In this document: positions 14,162 to 20,566 of the stretch, one piece after another
How the letters are laid out: every line of letters begins with the position of its first letter
How positions within the stretch are numbered: the stretch's first letter is position 1
Assembly: GCA_035288785.1 (NCBI GenBank)
Contig: DATDZF010000063.1
Location: forward strand, 1-21,090
Source of the DNA: JACRGC01 sp035288785
GTDB lineage: Archaea > Micrarchaeota > Micrarchaeia > Norongarragalinales > SBBD01
Direction: 5' to 3'
Length of the DNA: 21,090 nucleotides
Program-made: the position numbers and the translations under genes
Notes under the pieces: generated by a model
What the model was told of the DNA's origin: nothing
What the model saw: only the letters and a program-made list of their open reading frames with translations
The model's database searches: none

Positions 14162-14200
14162 GCGCAGAAGGCGCTGATGCTGTTTTTGCTGGGAAAATAA
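14162..14200 (+). pseudogene. Detached duplicate of the argF 3' end
   Basis: Twelve codons plus stop read AQKALMLFLLGK-stop, identical at protein level to the end of argF (14071-14109). The DNA differs at 7 of 39 positions: five silent third-position changes in Ala/Leu/Phe codons, one in Gly, and TAA for TGA. Upstream similarity stops abruptly at the palindrome. The pattern means this tail was once under coding selection in a diverged argF. Confidence 0.88.
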
Positions 14201-14255
14201 TGTCAGAATAATTCCATTTGATAAAATGGGGCCCGCTTCCCCGGATTTCCATGCA

Positions 14256-15077
14256 TCAGCTGATTATTTCCGAGTTCCCGGGAAGGATGTGGAGCAGGTG
14301 CTCGTAGGCGAACTCGATCGAATCCGCCTTCAGCTTGTGGACGAGCGCCTTTGCAACATCCTTCTTTTCCATTTCCCCTGGCTGGATGGCAATCTTTCGG
14401 ATGAATGCCCTTGGTGAACCCAGGAAATCATAATTGCCGGGAATGACTGCCAGTTTTTCCACGTTGTTTGTCCGCTCAATTGCAATTATTAGCCTCAGTT
14501 CCATGTTCTTGAACCATTTCTTCTCGCCCTTGATCATGAACCCGCCCTTGGGCACGTATTCACCATGGGAGTATTTCTCCACATGCTCATTGTCCACGTA
14601 ATAGATGTTGGCAACGTGCAGATTCGCCTTCCAGGCGGAGGAATAGCAGGCGGAAAATTGCGCGGTTTCCTTGAGTGATTGCTCCCTTGCGGTTTTCCCA
14701 TTTTTCAGGATCACGGCAGATGCGCCATGCACATCCGCGTGGAAGAACAGGTCATTTTGCTCGAGGTATTTGGAGAACAGCAGGTCATTTTGCTGCGCGT
14801 CCCTGCCGCCTATTGCAAGCAGCATCTCGGATGTGAAAAAATTGTTGAATTTCTGGTACCATTCGCGCTGCTCAAGGATGCGTATTTTCTTCTTGTGCTC
14901 CTCCTTTTCCTCCTGTGAGGCAAACTTCAGCTTGTTCCTCTCCCGCTCAAGCTCGCGTTTCGTCTTCTCGATTTCCTTCTCGAGGTTCTCCTTTTTCCTC
15001 TTTGCATCCTTGGATTTGCGGAAAAGCACTTGCGCGTTCTCGTTGGCGCTTTTGGTTATGTCGAGCTCTATTTTCAT
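14256..15077 (-). CDS. NFACT-R (DUF814) domain protein lacking the NFACT-N domain
   Basis: This 273-aa protein corresponds to the C-terminal half of NFACT/Rqc2-family proteins (archaeal aRqcH). It has a charged coiled coil (about residues 15-65, KRKKENLEKEIEKTKRELER) and then the NFACT-R domain with WYQKFNNFFTSEMLLAIGGRDAQQN, DLFFHADVHGASAVI and GEYVPKGGFMI. Full-length members (about 600 aa or more) carry an N-terminal FbpA-like domain before the coiled coil; here the protein begins right at the coiled coil. These proteins bind the large subunit and tRNA in ribosome-associated quality control. The N-terminal half may be encoded elsewhere (split gene) or be absent. ATG 15077 lacks a clear ribosome site. 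Confidence 0.88.
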   Translation of the reverse strand: MKIELDITKSANENAQVLFRKSKDAKRKKENLEKEIEKTKRELERERNKLKFASQEEKEEHKKKIRILEQREWYQKFNNFFTSEMLLAIGGRDAQQNDLLFSKYLEQNDLFFHADVHGASAVILKNGKTAREQSLKETAQFSACYSSAWKANLHVANIYYVDNEHVEKYSHGEYVPKGGFMIKGEKKWFKNMELRLIIAIERTNNVEKLAVIPGNYDFLGSPRAFIRKIAIQPGEMEKKDVAKALVHKLKADSIEFAYEHLLHILPGNSEIIS

Positions 15078-15117
15078 GGAAGGGTTTGGACGGGAGGTTT
15101 TTTTAACTGTAACAAAA

Positions 15118-15825
15118 TTAGTCGAGGGTTAGGCCCGGCAATGTTTCATCAAGGATTGCCGGCCTAACCAAGCCACCGCAATATTTTTCCACTAAATCGC
15201 TCATTTCTTTAGTTGCGGTTTCAATTTCAGTTTTTCCAACCGGCGGCAAGCCCTCGACGACCAAGAAGCAATTATTCGTGCCTTCAGTCAGTTTTGTCCT
15301 ATCGGCCTCGCGCCAATTCCATCGGCGGCATATCGCGGAAATGTCGTCCTTATAGATCACTTCCCCCTTGTGCGGAGGGCGGGGTTCCTTATCCCCGAGA
15401 AGAAGCACGGGCGGTTCGTTTTCTCTAGCAAGCGTCAAAATAATGCCGCCCCTCACTTTGCCCAAATCCTCCCCTCCAACCGGCAGCATGTGCTTTATGG
15501 AAATAAAATTGTAGATATCTACCAATTTGTTAATGGGCCGGACTGTGCCCCCTCTCAAAATTAGGCTATAGAGGTTTTCCACAGACGATTTATGCCCCTT
15601 GGGCTTTGCTCCGAATGACGAATAGGCCCTCCTCCAACAGGCGATTTTAGGTTGTTGGCTCAAAAGCCCATGATTTAGCTTTAGACGGACTTCCTCCTGG
15701 AGCGATTTGAATTTATCCGAAAATTCACCGGAATTGCCCACATTCGAGATATTCTTCGCAATGACGGCCCCCAACCGGAGCCCCGGATAGTTCCCGAAAA
15801 TCGCCTTATCTATGGTAAACCTCAT
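15118..15825 (-). CDS. Free-standing B3/B4 tRNA-binding domain protein
   Basis: This 235-aa protein is homologous to the B3/B4 (editing) module of phenylalanyl-tRNA synthetase beta chain. Visible features are NYPGLRLGAVIAKNI, WRRAYSSFGAKPKGHKSSVENL, INKLVDIYNFISIKHMLPVGGEDL, the Pro-Pro/GEV strand and CRRWNWREADRTKLTEGTNN, the family signature. Stand-alone versions are widespread and presumed to hydrolyse mischarged tRNA or act on amino acids, but few are characterised. The gene is last in the argG-argH operon, 26 nt after the argH stop. ATG 15825 (MRFTIDK) is chosen; ATG 15834 is in frame and equally possible. Confidence 0.9.
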   Translation of the reverse strand: MRFTIDKAIFGNYPGLRLGAVIAKNISNVGNSGEFSDKFKSLQEEVRLKLNHGLLSQQPKIACWRRAYSSFGAKPKGHKSSVENLYSLILRGGTVRPINKLVDIYNFISIKHMLPVGGEDLGKVRGGIILTLARENEPPVLLLGDKEPRPPHKGEVIYKDDISAICRRWNWREADRTKLTEGTNNCFLVVEGLPPVGKTEIETATKEMSDLVEKYCGGLVRPAILDETLPGLTLD

Positions 15826-15851
15826 GCAAATCATCCAAACAATCGGGCATT

Positions 15852-17024
15852 TTAAGCTTGTTTCAGCTGCAGGTAGGCATCCCGGAATGGCACCCCCCTT
15901 AACGCAAGCTCGCTTGCCCTCCCGGCTGAGAGCATATCGCTTGTGATTGCAGCTTTCATCTTTTCCCGATTGACAGCAATATTTTCCAATACCAGCGCTG
16001 CGATGGCAACGGACGCCAAAGTGGTTTCGAAGGCCTCAACCAGCGGCTTTTTCATTTCCTGGATGTCGCGGTTATAGCCGGAAGGCAGGTTCAGGGAGAG
16101 TTGGCAAATATGGGATTCGCAGGAGAGCACCTTCGCTGCCTTTGCCCGCAACAATTCCAGGACATCCGGATTTTTCTTATGCGGCATGATGCTGCTTCCG
16201 GTTGTGAGTTCTTCCGGCAACCCTATGAAGCCGAATTCCTCGGTGCACCATAGCATAAGGTCGGTTGCGAGCCTGTTGATATCAAGCATCACCTGCGAAA
16301 GGGCAAAGCTGGTAAGGGCGCCAACCTTCCCTCTTGAATTCTGCGCATGTATCCCGTTTGATTCGATGCGGGAAAAGCCCAGATCATACGCGATTTCCTC
16401 CCAGTTTAATCTGATAGGGGAGCCATAGCCCGCAGCCGTCCCCAGCGGGGAGGAATCGTTTTGGTCAAATGCCGCCTTCAGGAGTTGTTGGTCATCCTCC
16501 AGCCCTTCCGCAACCCCTGCGCACCAGTAGCCGAAAGTTGAGACCATGGCTTTTCGCATGTGCGTATATCCCGGCATCGGCGTATTTTTGTGTTCGGCCT
16601 CAAGGCGGTAAAGGTGCTGGGCCAAATTCCCGGTTTCCTGGATGATTTCCGAAAGCTTGCTCTTGCTGAACAATCTCACTGCCGCAAGCGCCTGGTCGTT
16701 CCGGGATTTTCCAATATGGATCTTCTTGCCGGTTGCACCCAATTGCCCAACGAGATATTCCTCAATTTTCGTGTGGGAATCTTCTTCCTCGGGGGATATC
16801 ATAACGGTGCCCCTAGAAGCCTCGGTTCGCAAATCCATAAGGCAGCCCTCCAGCTTCCGCAGCTCCGCAAGGCTGATTATACCTGCCTGGTGCAGTGCCT
16901 TGCAGTATGCGATCGTTATGTCGCAATCGTAAGGAAGCAGCCTTGCGTCCACATCGCAATTATCCCTGTTGAGAAAGTCAAGCAACTTCTTTTGCATGTC
17001 CAGTTTCCTCTTCCATAGCACCAT
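15852..17024 (-). CDS. argH: Argininosuccinate lyase, short C-terminus
   Basis: ArgH splits argininosuccinate into arginine and fumarate. Family motifs are DSHTKIEEYL, GKSRNDQ, MPGYTHMRKAM, the signature GSSIMPHKKNPD and LPSGYNRDIQE. The N-terminus (MVLWKRKLD) is only slightly shorter than usual. At 390 aa it is about 60-70 residues shorter than typical ArgH (~450-470): it ends at RGVPFRDAYLQLKQA, where family members normally continue with a C-terminal helical segment. The active-site core is complete, so it could still be functional. ATG 17024 has GGTGG in the proper position and lies inside argG, a 47-nt overlap that implies translational coupling. Confidence 0.95.
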   Translation of the reverse strand: MVLWKRKLDMQKKLLDFLNRDNCDVDARLLPYDCDITIAYCKALHQAGIISLAELRKLEGCLMDLRTEASRGTVMISPEEEDSHTKIEEYLVGQLGATGKKIHIGKSRNDQALAAVRLFSKSKLSEIIQETGNLAQHLYRLEAEHKNTPMPGYTHMRKAMVSTFGYWCAGVAEGLEDDQQLLKAAFDQNDSSPLGTAAGYGSPIRLNWEEIAYDLGFSRIESNGIHAQNSRGKVGALTSFALSQVMLDINRLATDLMLWCTEEFGFIGLPEELTTGSSIMPHKKNPDVLELLRAKAAKVLSCESHICQLSLNLPSGYNRDIQEMKKPLVEAFETTLASVAIAALVLENIAVNREKMKAAITSDMLSAGRASELALRGVPFRDAYLQLKQA

Positions 17025-18246
17025 GTTCTTCCACCTTCAGCCTGGCAGCCATCCTTGTCTGCAGGCTCCACAGCTCGATGAAGCCCGGGGAGCTTGCCTG
17101 ATTGAATGCACCTCCCTTGCCATAAGTTGCCAGCTTGAAGTCATAGAGCATGCTGGGGGATTTTCTTCCCACCACCTGCGCATTTCCCTTGAACAGCTTC
17201 AATTTCACCTCGCCGCCTACATTCCCATTAAGCGATGCAAAAAAGGCATCCAGGTTGCCTTTCAGTGGGTCGTTCCAAAGGCCGGCATAAACAAGGAATG
17301 CCCATTTCTCCCTAAGGCCGGCTACAAATTGGTTCTGGTGGATTGTCGAAACGGATTTGAGCAAATCCTGGTGCGCCAGAAGGATGCATGAAGCGGCAGG
17401 GCATTCGTAAACCTCCCTTGTTTTCAACCCCACAATGCGGTCCTCCAAGTGGTCGATGACGCCGATTCCGTGCCTGCCTGCAATGCCGTTCAATTCCTGC
17501 ACCAAGAGGGCCAGGGGCATTTCATTGCCGTTAAGTTTTACCGGCAGACCATCCTCAAACGTAAGGGTTGCATATTCGGGGGAATTTGGCGCGTTTTCAG
17601 GCAAAGCGCACCATTCGAACGCGTCATCAGGAGGCTCCTTGGAGGGATCTTCCATAATGCCGCCCGCAACACTCCTGCCCCATAGATTCTCATCGACTGA
17701 AAATTGGGATTTTGGGGAAATTCCTATGCCGTTTGCAAGCGCGTATTCAATTTCATCCTCCCGGTTCATCTGCCATGTCCTGATTGGGGCGATAATTTTC
17801 ATTTCGGGCGCAATGGAAAGCACTCCCGCCTCCAGCCTAACCTGGTCGTTGCCCTTGCCGGTGCAGCCGTGGGCGATGGCATCCGCGCCCTCATTCAACG
17901 CGGTTTCCACAGCTTTCTTTGATAGCAGCGGCCTCCCAAGGGCGGTGCTTAACGGGTAGGAATTTTCGTAAAGCGCATCCGCCTTTATTGCCTTTGAAAC
18001 GTATTCCTCTGCGAACTCTTGCTTCGCATCGATGACAATCGCCTTAGCCGCACCAAGATCAAGCGCTTTCTGGGCGATTTGATCAAATTCCGCAGGCTGC
18101 CCCAAATCAACAGTAAGGGCGACTATTTCCGAACCGTATTTCTCCGGGATCCATTTGAGCAGGCAGGAAGTGTCCAGGCCGCCCGAATAGAGCAGCACTA
18201 CCTTTCCTGCGGACGTTGCCTCATAGCCCGAATAGACATTGTTCAT
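16978..18246 (-). CDS. argG: Argininosuccinate synthase
   Basis: ArgG ligates citrulline and aspartate using ATP. The ATP pyrophosphatase P-loop is LLYSGGLDTSCLLKWI (SGGxDTS, about residues 19-34), followed by ALTVDLGQP, GCTGKGNDQVRLE, APIRTW and YGKGGAFNQASSPGF near the end. At 422 aa it has an unusual extra tail after the last family segment (ARLKVEEHGAMEEETGHAKEVA), of which the last 15 codons overlap the argH start. ATG 18246 follows GTGGAG at a suitable distance. It is the first structural gene of argG-argH-B3/B4 and lies downstream of a micro-ORF with its own terminator. Confidence 0.97.
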   Translation of the reverse strand: MNNVYSGYEATSAGKVVLLYSGGLDTSCLLKWIPEKYGSEIVALTVDLGQPAEFDQIAQKALDLGAAKAIVIDAKQEFAEEYVSKAIKADALYENSYPLSTALGRPLLSKKAVETALNEGADAIAHGCTGKGNDQVRLEAGVLSIAPEMKIIAPIRTWQMNREDEIEYALANGIGISPKSQFSVDENLWGRSVAGGIMEDPSKEPPDDAFEWCALPENAPNSPEYATLTFEDGLPVKLNGNEMPLALLVQELNGIAGRHGIGVIDHLEDRIVGLKTREVYECPAASCILLAHQDLLKSVSTIHQNQFVAGLREKWAFLVYAGLWNDPLKGNLDAFFASLNGNVGGEVKLKLFKGNAQVVGRKSPSMLYDFKLATYGKGGAFNQASSPGFIELWSLQTRMAARLKVEEHGAMEEETGHAKEVA

Positions 18247-18290
18247 TCCACCAACTCCACATCTAAAACAAATTGTAACTCCAAATTTCG

Positions 18291-18323
18291 AAAATAAAAA
18301 AGAAAAGGGGAGGACTTGCCTCC
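18291..18323 (-). terminator. Hairpin plus T-rich tract between micro-ORF and argG
   Basis: On the minus strand GGAGG-CAAGT-CCTCC (18309-18323) is followed by CCCC then TTTTCTTTTTTATTTT (18291-18306). This is a typical strong terminator, about 45 nt upstream of the argG start and about 40 nt after the micro-ORF stop. It would end the micro-ORF transcript or, if conditional, attenuate argG. Confidence 0.6.
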
Positions 18324-18365
18324 TTTGAATGAAAGCTACGCCCGCTTACGCCGGCATCATGCGGA

Positions 18366-18395
18366 TCACTTCTTCTTGTGCTTCTTCTTCGCCAT
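18366..18395 (-). CDS. Lysine-rich nine-codon micro-ORF (MAKKKHKKK)
   Basis: ATG 18395 is preceded by a strong GGAGGGTGA at 5 nt and a TATA box (TAAATATAT, 18427-18435) at the right distance, and the ORF is followed by a terminator hairpin. The peptide is Met-Ala then seven Lys/His residues (three Lys, His, three Lys) encoded by AAG/CAC. With such complete signals it is likely transcribed and translated. It may be a tiny basic peptide gene or a leader peptide. It contains no Arg codons, so classical arginine attenuation is not supported. Confidence 0.55.
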   Translation of the reverse strand: MAKKKHKKK

Positions 18396-18426
18396 TCGAT
18401 TCACCCTCCTTCATGTGAAATTTCGC

Positions 18427-18435
18427 ATATATTTA
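18427..18435 (-). promoter_or_regulatory. TATA box of the micro-ORF (and possibly argG) transcript
   Basis: TAAATATAT on the minus strand would place transcription start near 18407, giving a leader of about 12 nt that includes GGAGGGTGA before the micro-ORF. No other good TATA box lies between the micro-ORF and argG. Confidence 0.5.
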
Positions 18436-18463
18436 TTTTTCGGCTAAAAACGAACATTTTTTA

Positions 18464-18483
18464 ACATTAATGTCCAAATTTGG
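18464..18483 (+). promoter_or_regulatory. Two adjacent perfect palindromes before the ACT-domain gene
   Basis: ACATTAATGT (18464-18473) is followed directly by CCAAATTTGG (18474-18483), three bases before ATG 18487 and just downstream of a T-rich TATA-like element (ATTTTTTAAC, 18456-18465). Both are perfect 10-bp palindromes. Binding there would block initiation of a leaderless or short-leader transcript. The HTH/ACT protein itself is the obvious candidate ligand. Confidence 0.5.
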
Positions 18484-18486
18484 TAT

Positions 18487-19122
18487 ATGGGAAAATCAGT
18501 GGCGGCAAGGGTCTGGGAAAAACTGGAGGCGCAGCCCTACCTGCTAAAGGCAATCGAGGGCGGATATGCAAACCTTTCGGAGATAGCGCGCAAGCTGCAG
18601 CGGGAGATGATTGGGAAGGGGGAGGGCGGCTCGATTGAGGCGGTACGGGCGGCGGTCAAGCGGATTGCGGAAGAGAAGGAAGCGGCTACCGGGAGTGCTG
18701 AAGGAAAAATCCGCAAGCTATTGAAGGGAGGCAAACTGGAATTATCAACGAAAATTTCAGTGCTGGTGCTTGCGGCAGTGGCATATGATTCGCTGAAGCT
18801 GCACCTGCACGATGCGCTATCTGTTGTCAAGAGCCGCAGCGGGGTCACAATAGTGCTCCCGGACGAGCATGTGGAAGAATTGAAAAAGCGCGTGCATTCC
18901 CACGACATCCTTATTGAGAACAAGGATCTTGTTGTCCTTTCGTTGATCACTTCCGAAAACATAGAGGAGGTCCCCGGAGTGGTTGCATATTTGACCGGCA
19001 AGCTGGCGGAAAACGGGATAAATTTGAAGGAATTCCTAAGCAGCTATAGGGATACCGTAATGATATTGGGAAAAAAGGATTCCTTGAAGGCATACCAACT
19101 GCTTGAACGGCTAATTGGCTGA
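18487..19122 (+). CDS. HTH-ACT domain protein, candidate amino-acid-responsive regulator
   Basis: The 211-aa protein has an N-terminal helix-turn-helix-like region (QPYLLKAIEGGYANLSEIARKL, about 17-38, then EAVRAAVKRIAEE, about 52-64). A helical linker follows, and the C-terminus is a beta-alpha-beta ACT-like fold (DLVVLSLITSENIEEVPGVVAYLTGKLAENGINLKEFLSSYRDTVMILG, about 146-195), matching the regulatory ACT of aspartokinases. ACT domains sense amino acids. Its divergent position from argG and the palindromes in front of it suggest control of arginine biosynthesis or of itself. That is inference; the DNA-binding part is less certain than the ACT part. Confidence 0.75.
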   Translation: MGKSVAARVWEKLEAQPYLLKAIEGGYANLSEIARKLQREMIGKGEGGSIEAVRAAVKRIAEEKEAATGSAEGKIRKLLKGGKLELSTKISVLVLAAVAYDSLKLHLHDALSVVKSRSGVTIVLPDEHVEELKKRVHSHDILIENKDLVVLSLITSENIEEVPGVVAYLTGKLAENGINLKEFLSSYRDTVMILGKKDSLKAYQLLERLIG

Positions 19123-19154
19123 TTAATCGAATAATATTATGGTTTATTAATCAG
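19119..19154. repeat. 9-bp inverted repeat after the ACT-domain gene
   Basis: CTGATTAAT (19119-19127, overlapping the stop) and ATTAATCAG (19146-19154) are perfect arms around an A/T-rich loop, 27 nt before the next gene's start. It could be a transcript-end hairpin or a promoter-proximal operator for the 19182 gene. Confidence 0.4.
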
Positions 19155-19181
19155 GAAATCATATTTGGTGCTGAGAAGATT

Positions 19182-19919
19182 ATGCAATTCGACCTAGACC
19201 TGATGAAGGCGCTCTTCCCGCCGAAGAAAAAGCCGGTGCACACGCTCAAGTGGGGGCTGCCGGAGGCGCGGTACACGGCTGCGCTTGAGGATGTGGAAAA
19301 GAAAATACCCCTAATGAAGAAAAGCGCGAGGTTTGCAGGCGGAGGCGAATACATAGAGGAGATCCATGCGAAGGACTACGGGAATGGCATCTACGCGTAT
19401 TTCGTGGTGCGCATAGACAAGAAGACGGAAGAGGAGCTGGTGTTCTCCGAGGCGTACATGCTGCGGGAGGAGGACAAGCTCGGGTTCGATGCCATGGATG
19501 CCGTCAAGATTTCAGGGGATTTTGACCGGATGGGATACAAGCACCTCTTTGATAGGGAAATCATGGTCTGGAGCTTTAGGAGCATCGCAAGGGTCATCAA
19601 CGCATTCGACATAACGGATTTTGGCAATTTCGTGGAGGTGGGGCTTCCCGCAACGAAAATCGCATCGGTCAGGGACATCGATGAGAAATGGAAGGATGGA
19701 TTTTTCGAAAAATTGGGCGTCAAAAAGCCAGACATCATCCCAACCGATCCAATCACGCTACAGCTTGTGACGATGATGGATAGCCAGCAGCAGGAAGAAT
19801 TCTCGAAAAAGCAGGCAGCGGGACCTGGCGGGGCGGAAGGGGCATCAGCCGGATCCGTAAATCCGCAGCAGCCCAAAAAGGCAATGGGATTTGGGAAGGG
19901 GAAGGGGAATTTGTTCTAG
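19182..19919 (+). CDS. Hypothetical protein, possibly CYTH-like, with disordered tail
   Basis: This is a 245-aa cytoplasmic-looking protein with no signal or transmembrane helix. Residues about 60-170 alternate charged strands (YGNGIYAYFVVRIDK, DREIMVWSFRSIARVINAFDITDFGNFVEVGLP). The last segment resembles the closing strands of CYTH (adenylate cyclase class IV/thiamine triphosphatase) domains, where ..LGxFxEIE is conserved, but the N-terminal ExExK signature is absent, so this is a weak guess. From about residue 212 the tail is low-complexity (GPGGAEGASAGSVNPQQ) and ends KKAMGFGKGKGNLF, probably disordered. ATG 19182 is preceded by GGTG at some distance. Confidence 0.65.
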   Translation: MQFDLDLMKALFPPKKKPVHTLKWGLPEARYTAALEDVEKKIPLMKKSARFAGGGEYIEEIHAKDYGNGIYAYFVVRIDKKTEEELVFSEAYMLREEDKLGFDAMDAVKISGDFDRMGYKHLFDREIMVWSFRSIARVINAFDITDFGNFVEVGLPATKIASVRDIDEKWKDGFFEKLGVKKPDIIPTDPITLQLVTMMDSQQQEEFSKKQAAGPGGAEGASAGSVNPQQPKKAMGFGKGKGNLF

Positions 19920-19989
19920 GGATAGGGCAGGGGCTGGGAAAATATTGATTTTATCTAATTAGGAAGTGGTGAGCTTGAAGAAACAACAA

Positions 19990-20025
19990 TTAGGTGGCAA
20001 CAGCTTTTGCATACTTCTCCAAGAA
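19990..20025 (-). pseudogene. Detached duplicate of the S19e gene's last eleven codons plus stop
   Basis: The minus strand reads FLEKYAKAVAT-stop, against LLEKSAKAVAA-stop at the intact gene end (20033-20068). Identity is 27 of 36 bases; five of the eight changed codons are synonymous and three are not (Leu/Phe, Ser/Tyr, Ala/Thr). Only 7 nt separate the real stop from this copy, and nothing homologous precedes it. Confidence 0.82.
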
Positions 20026-20032
20026 TTAGAAT

Positions 20033-20455
20033 TTAGGCCGCAACGGCCTTAGCAGACTTCTCCAGCAGTTTTTTGCCGGCGTTAGTGATCACGCGGCCCA
20101 CCTTCTCCTTCTTCACAAGCCCCGCCTTCTCGAGCTGCTGCATCGCAACGCGGATGATCTTCCCGCCGGCCTTCCGGTGGTGGGACCTTGCAACGGTATG
20201 GGAAGTTCTGCCGCCGTATTTGTGCTGGAGGCGCCTTACTCCAAGAGATTTCCTTTCCGTTGTAAGAAGAGTCCTTAAAATCGATGCGCACCGCTTGAAC
20301 CAGAAATCCTCATCGTCGGTCACGCGCTCATTGTGGGAGCCGGACTTGACCATCATCACCCATTCGGGGGGCTTTATCTCGGGGACCGACTTGAGCTGCT
20401 GCGCCGTAGAGACTATCAGCTTGTTTGCCGAAACTTCCAGACTTTTCATTACCAT
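20033..20455 (-). CDS. rps19e: Ribosomal protein eS19 (S19e)
   Basis: This 140-aa small-subunit protein (archaeal/eukaryotic only) is recognised from SANKLIVSTAQQLKS, IKPPEWVMMVKSGSHNERVTDDEDFWFKRCASILRTL, VRRLQHKYGGRT and the winged-helix end GGKIIRVAMQQLEKAGLVKKEKVGRVITNAGKKLLEK. ATG 20455 has GTGA eight bases upstream; ATG 20449 is in frame and gives a more typical N-terminus (MKSLEVSANKL). The promoter TATA is at 20496-20506. The C-terminal 11 codons are duplicated downstream. Confidence 0.97.
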   Translation of the reverse strand: MVMKSLEVSANKLIVSTAQQLKSVPEIKPPEWVMMVKSGSHNERVTDDEDFWFKRCASILRTLLTTERKSLGVRRLQHKYGGRTSHTVARSHHRKAGGKIIRVAMQQLEKAGLVKKEKVGRVITNAGKKLLEKSAKAVAA

Positions 20456-20495
20456 ATAGACTCACGTAAAACGAGGTATGATTTGAGGCAAAATA

Positions 20496-20506
20496 GGTAT
20501 ATAAAA
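20496..20506 (-). promoter_or_regulatory. TATA box of S19e
   Basis: TTTTATATACC on the minus strand, centred about 46 bp upstream of ATG 20455, predicts a leader of roughly 20 nt. It shows that S19e has its own promoter rather than depending only on Rpp21 read-through. Confidence 0.6.
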
Positions 20507-20542
20507 CCTTGTATGAGGGGGATAAATGCGGGCGGGAGCGTG

Positions 20543-20566
20543 CCGAATGTTATAGGCAATAACCGG
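20543..20566 (-). terminator. Hairpin directly after the Rpp21 stop
   Basis: CCGGTTAT-TGCCT-ATAACATTCGG (minus strand) can pair as GTTAT/ATAAC with outer CCG/CGG, beginning one base after the TAG. There is no T-run, so termination is only suggested. Confidence 0.3.

Noticed and set aside
19925..19948. Possible tail copy of the 19182-19919 gene (GQGLGKY-stop versus GKGKGNLF-stop)
   Set aside because: Both are G-rich low-complexity sequences and the alignment needs a gap, so the match is not informative.
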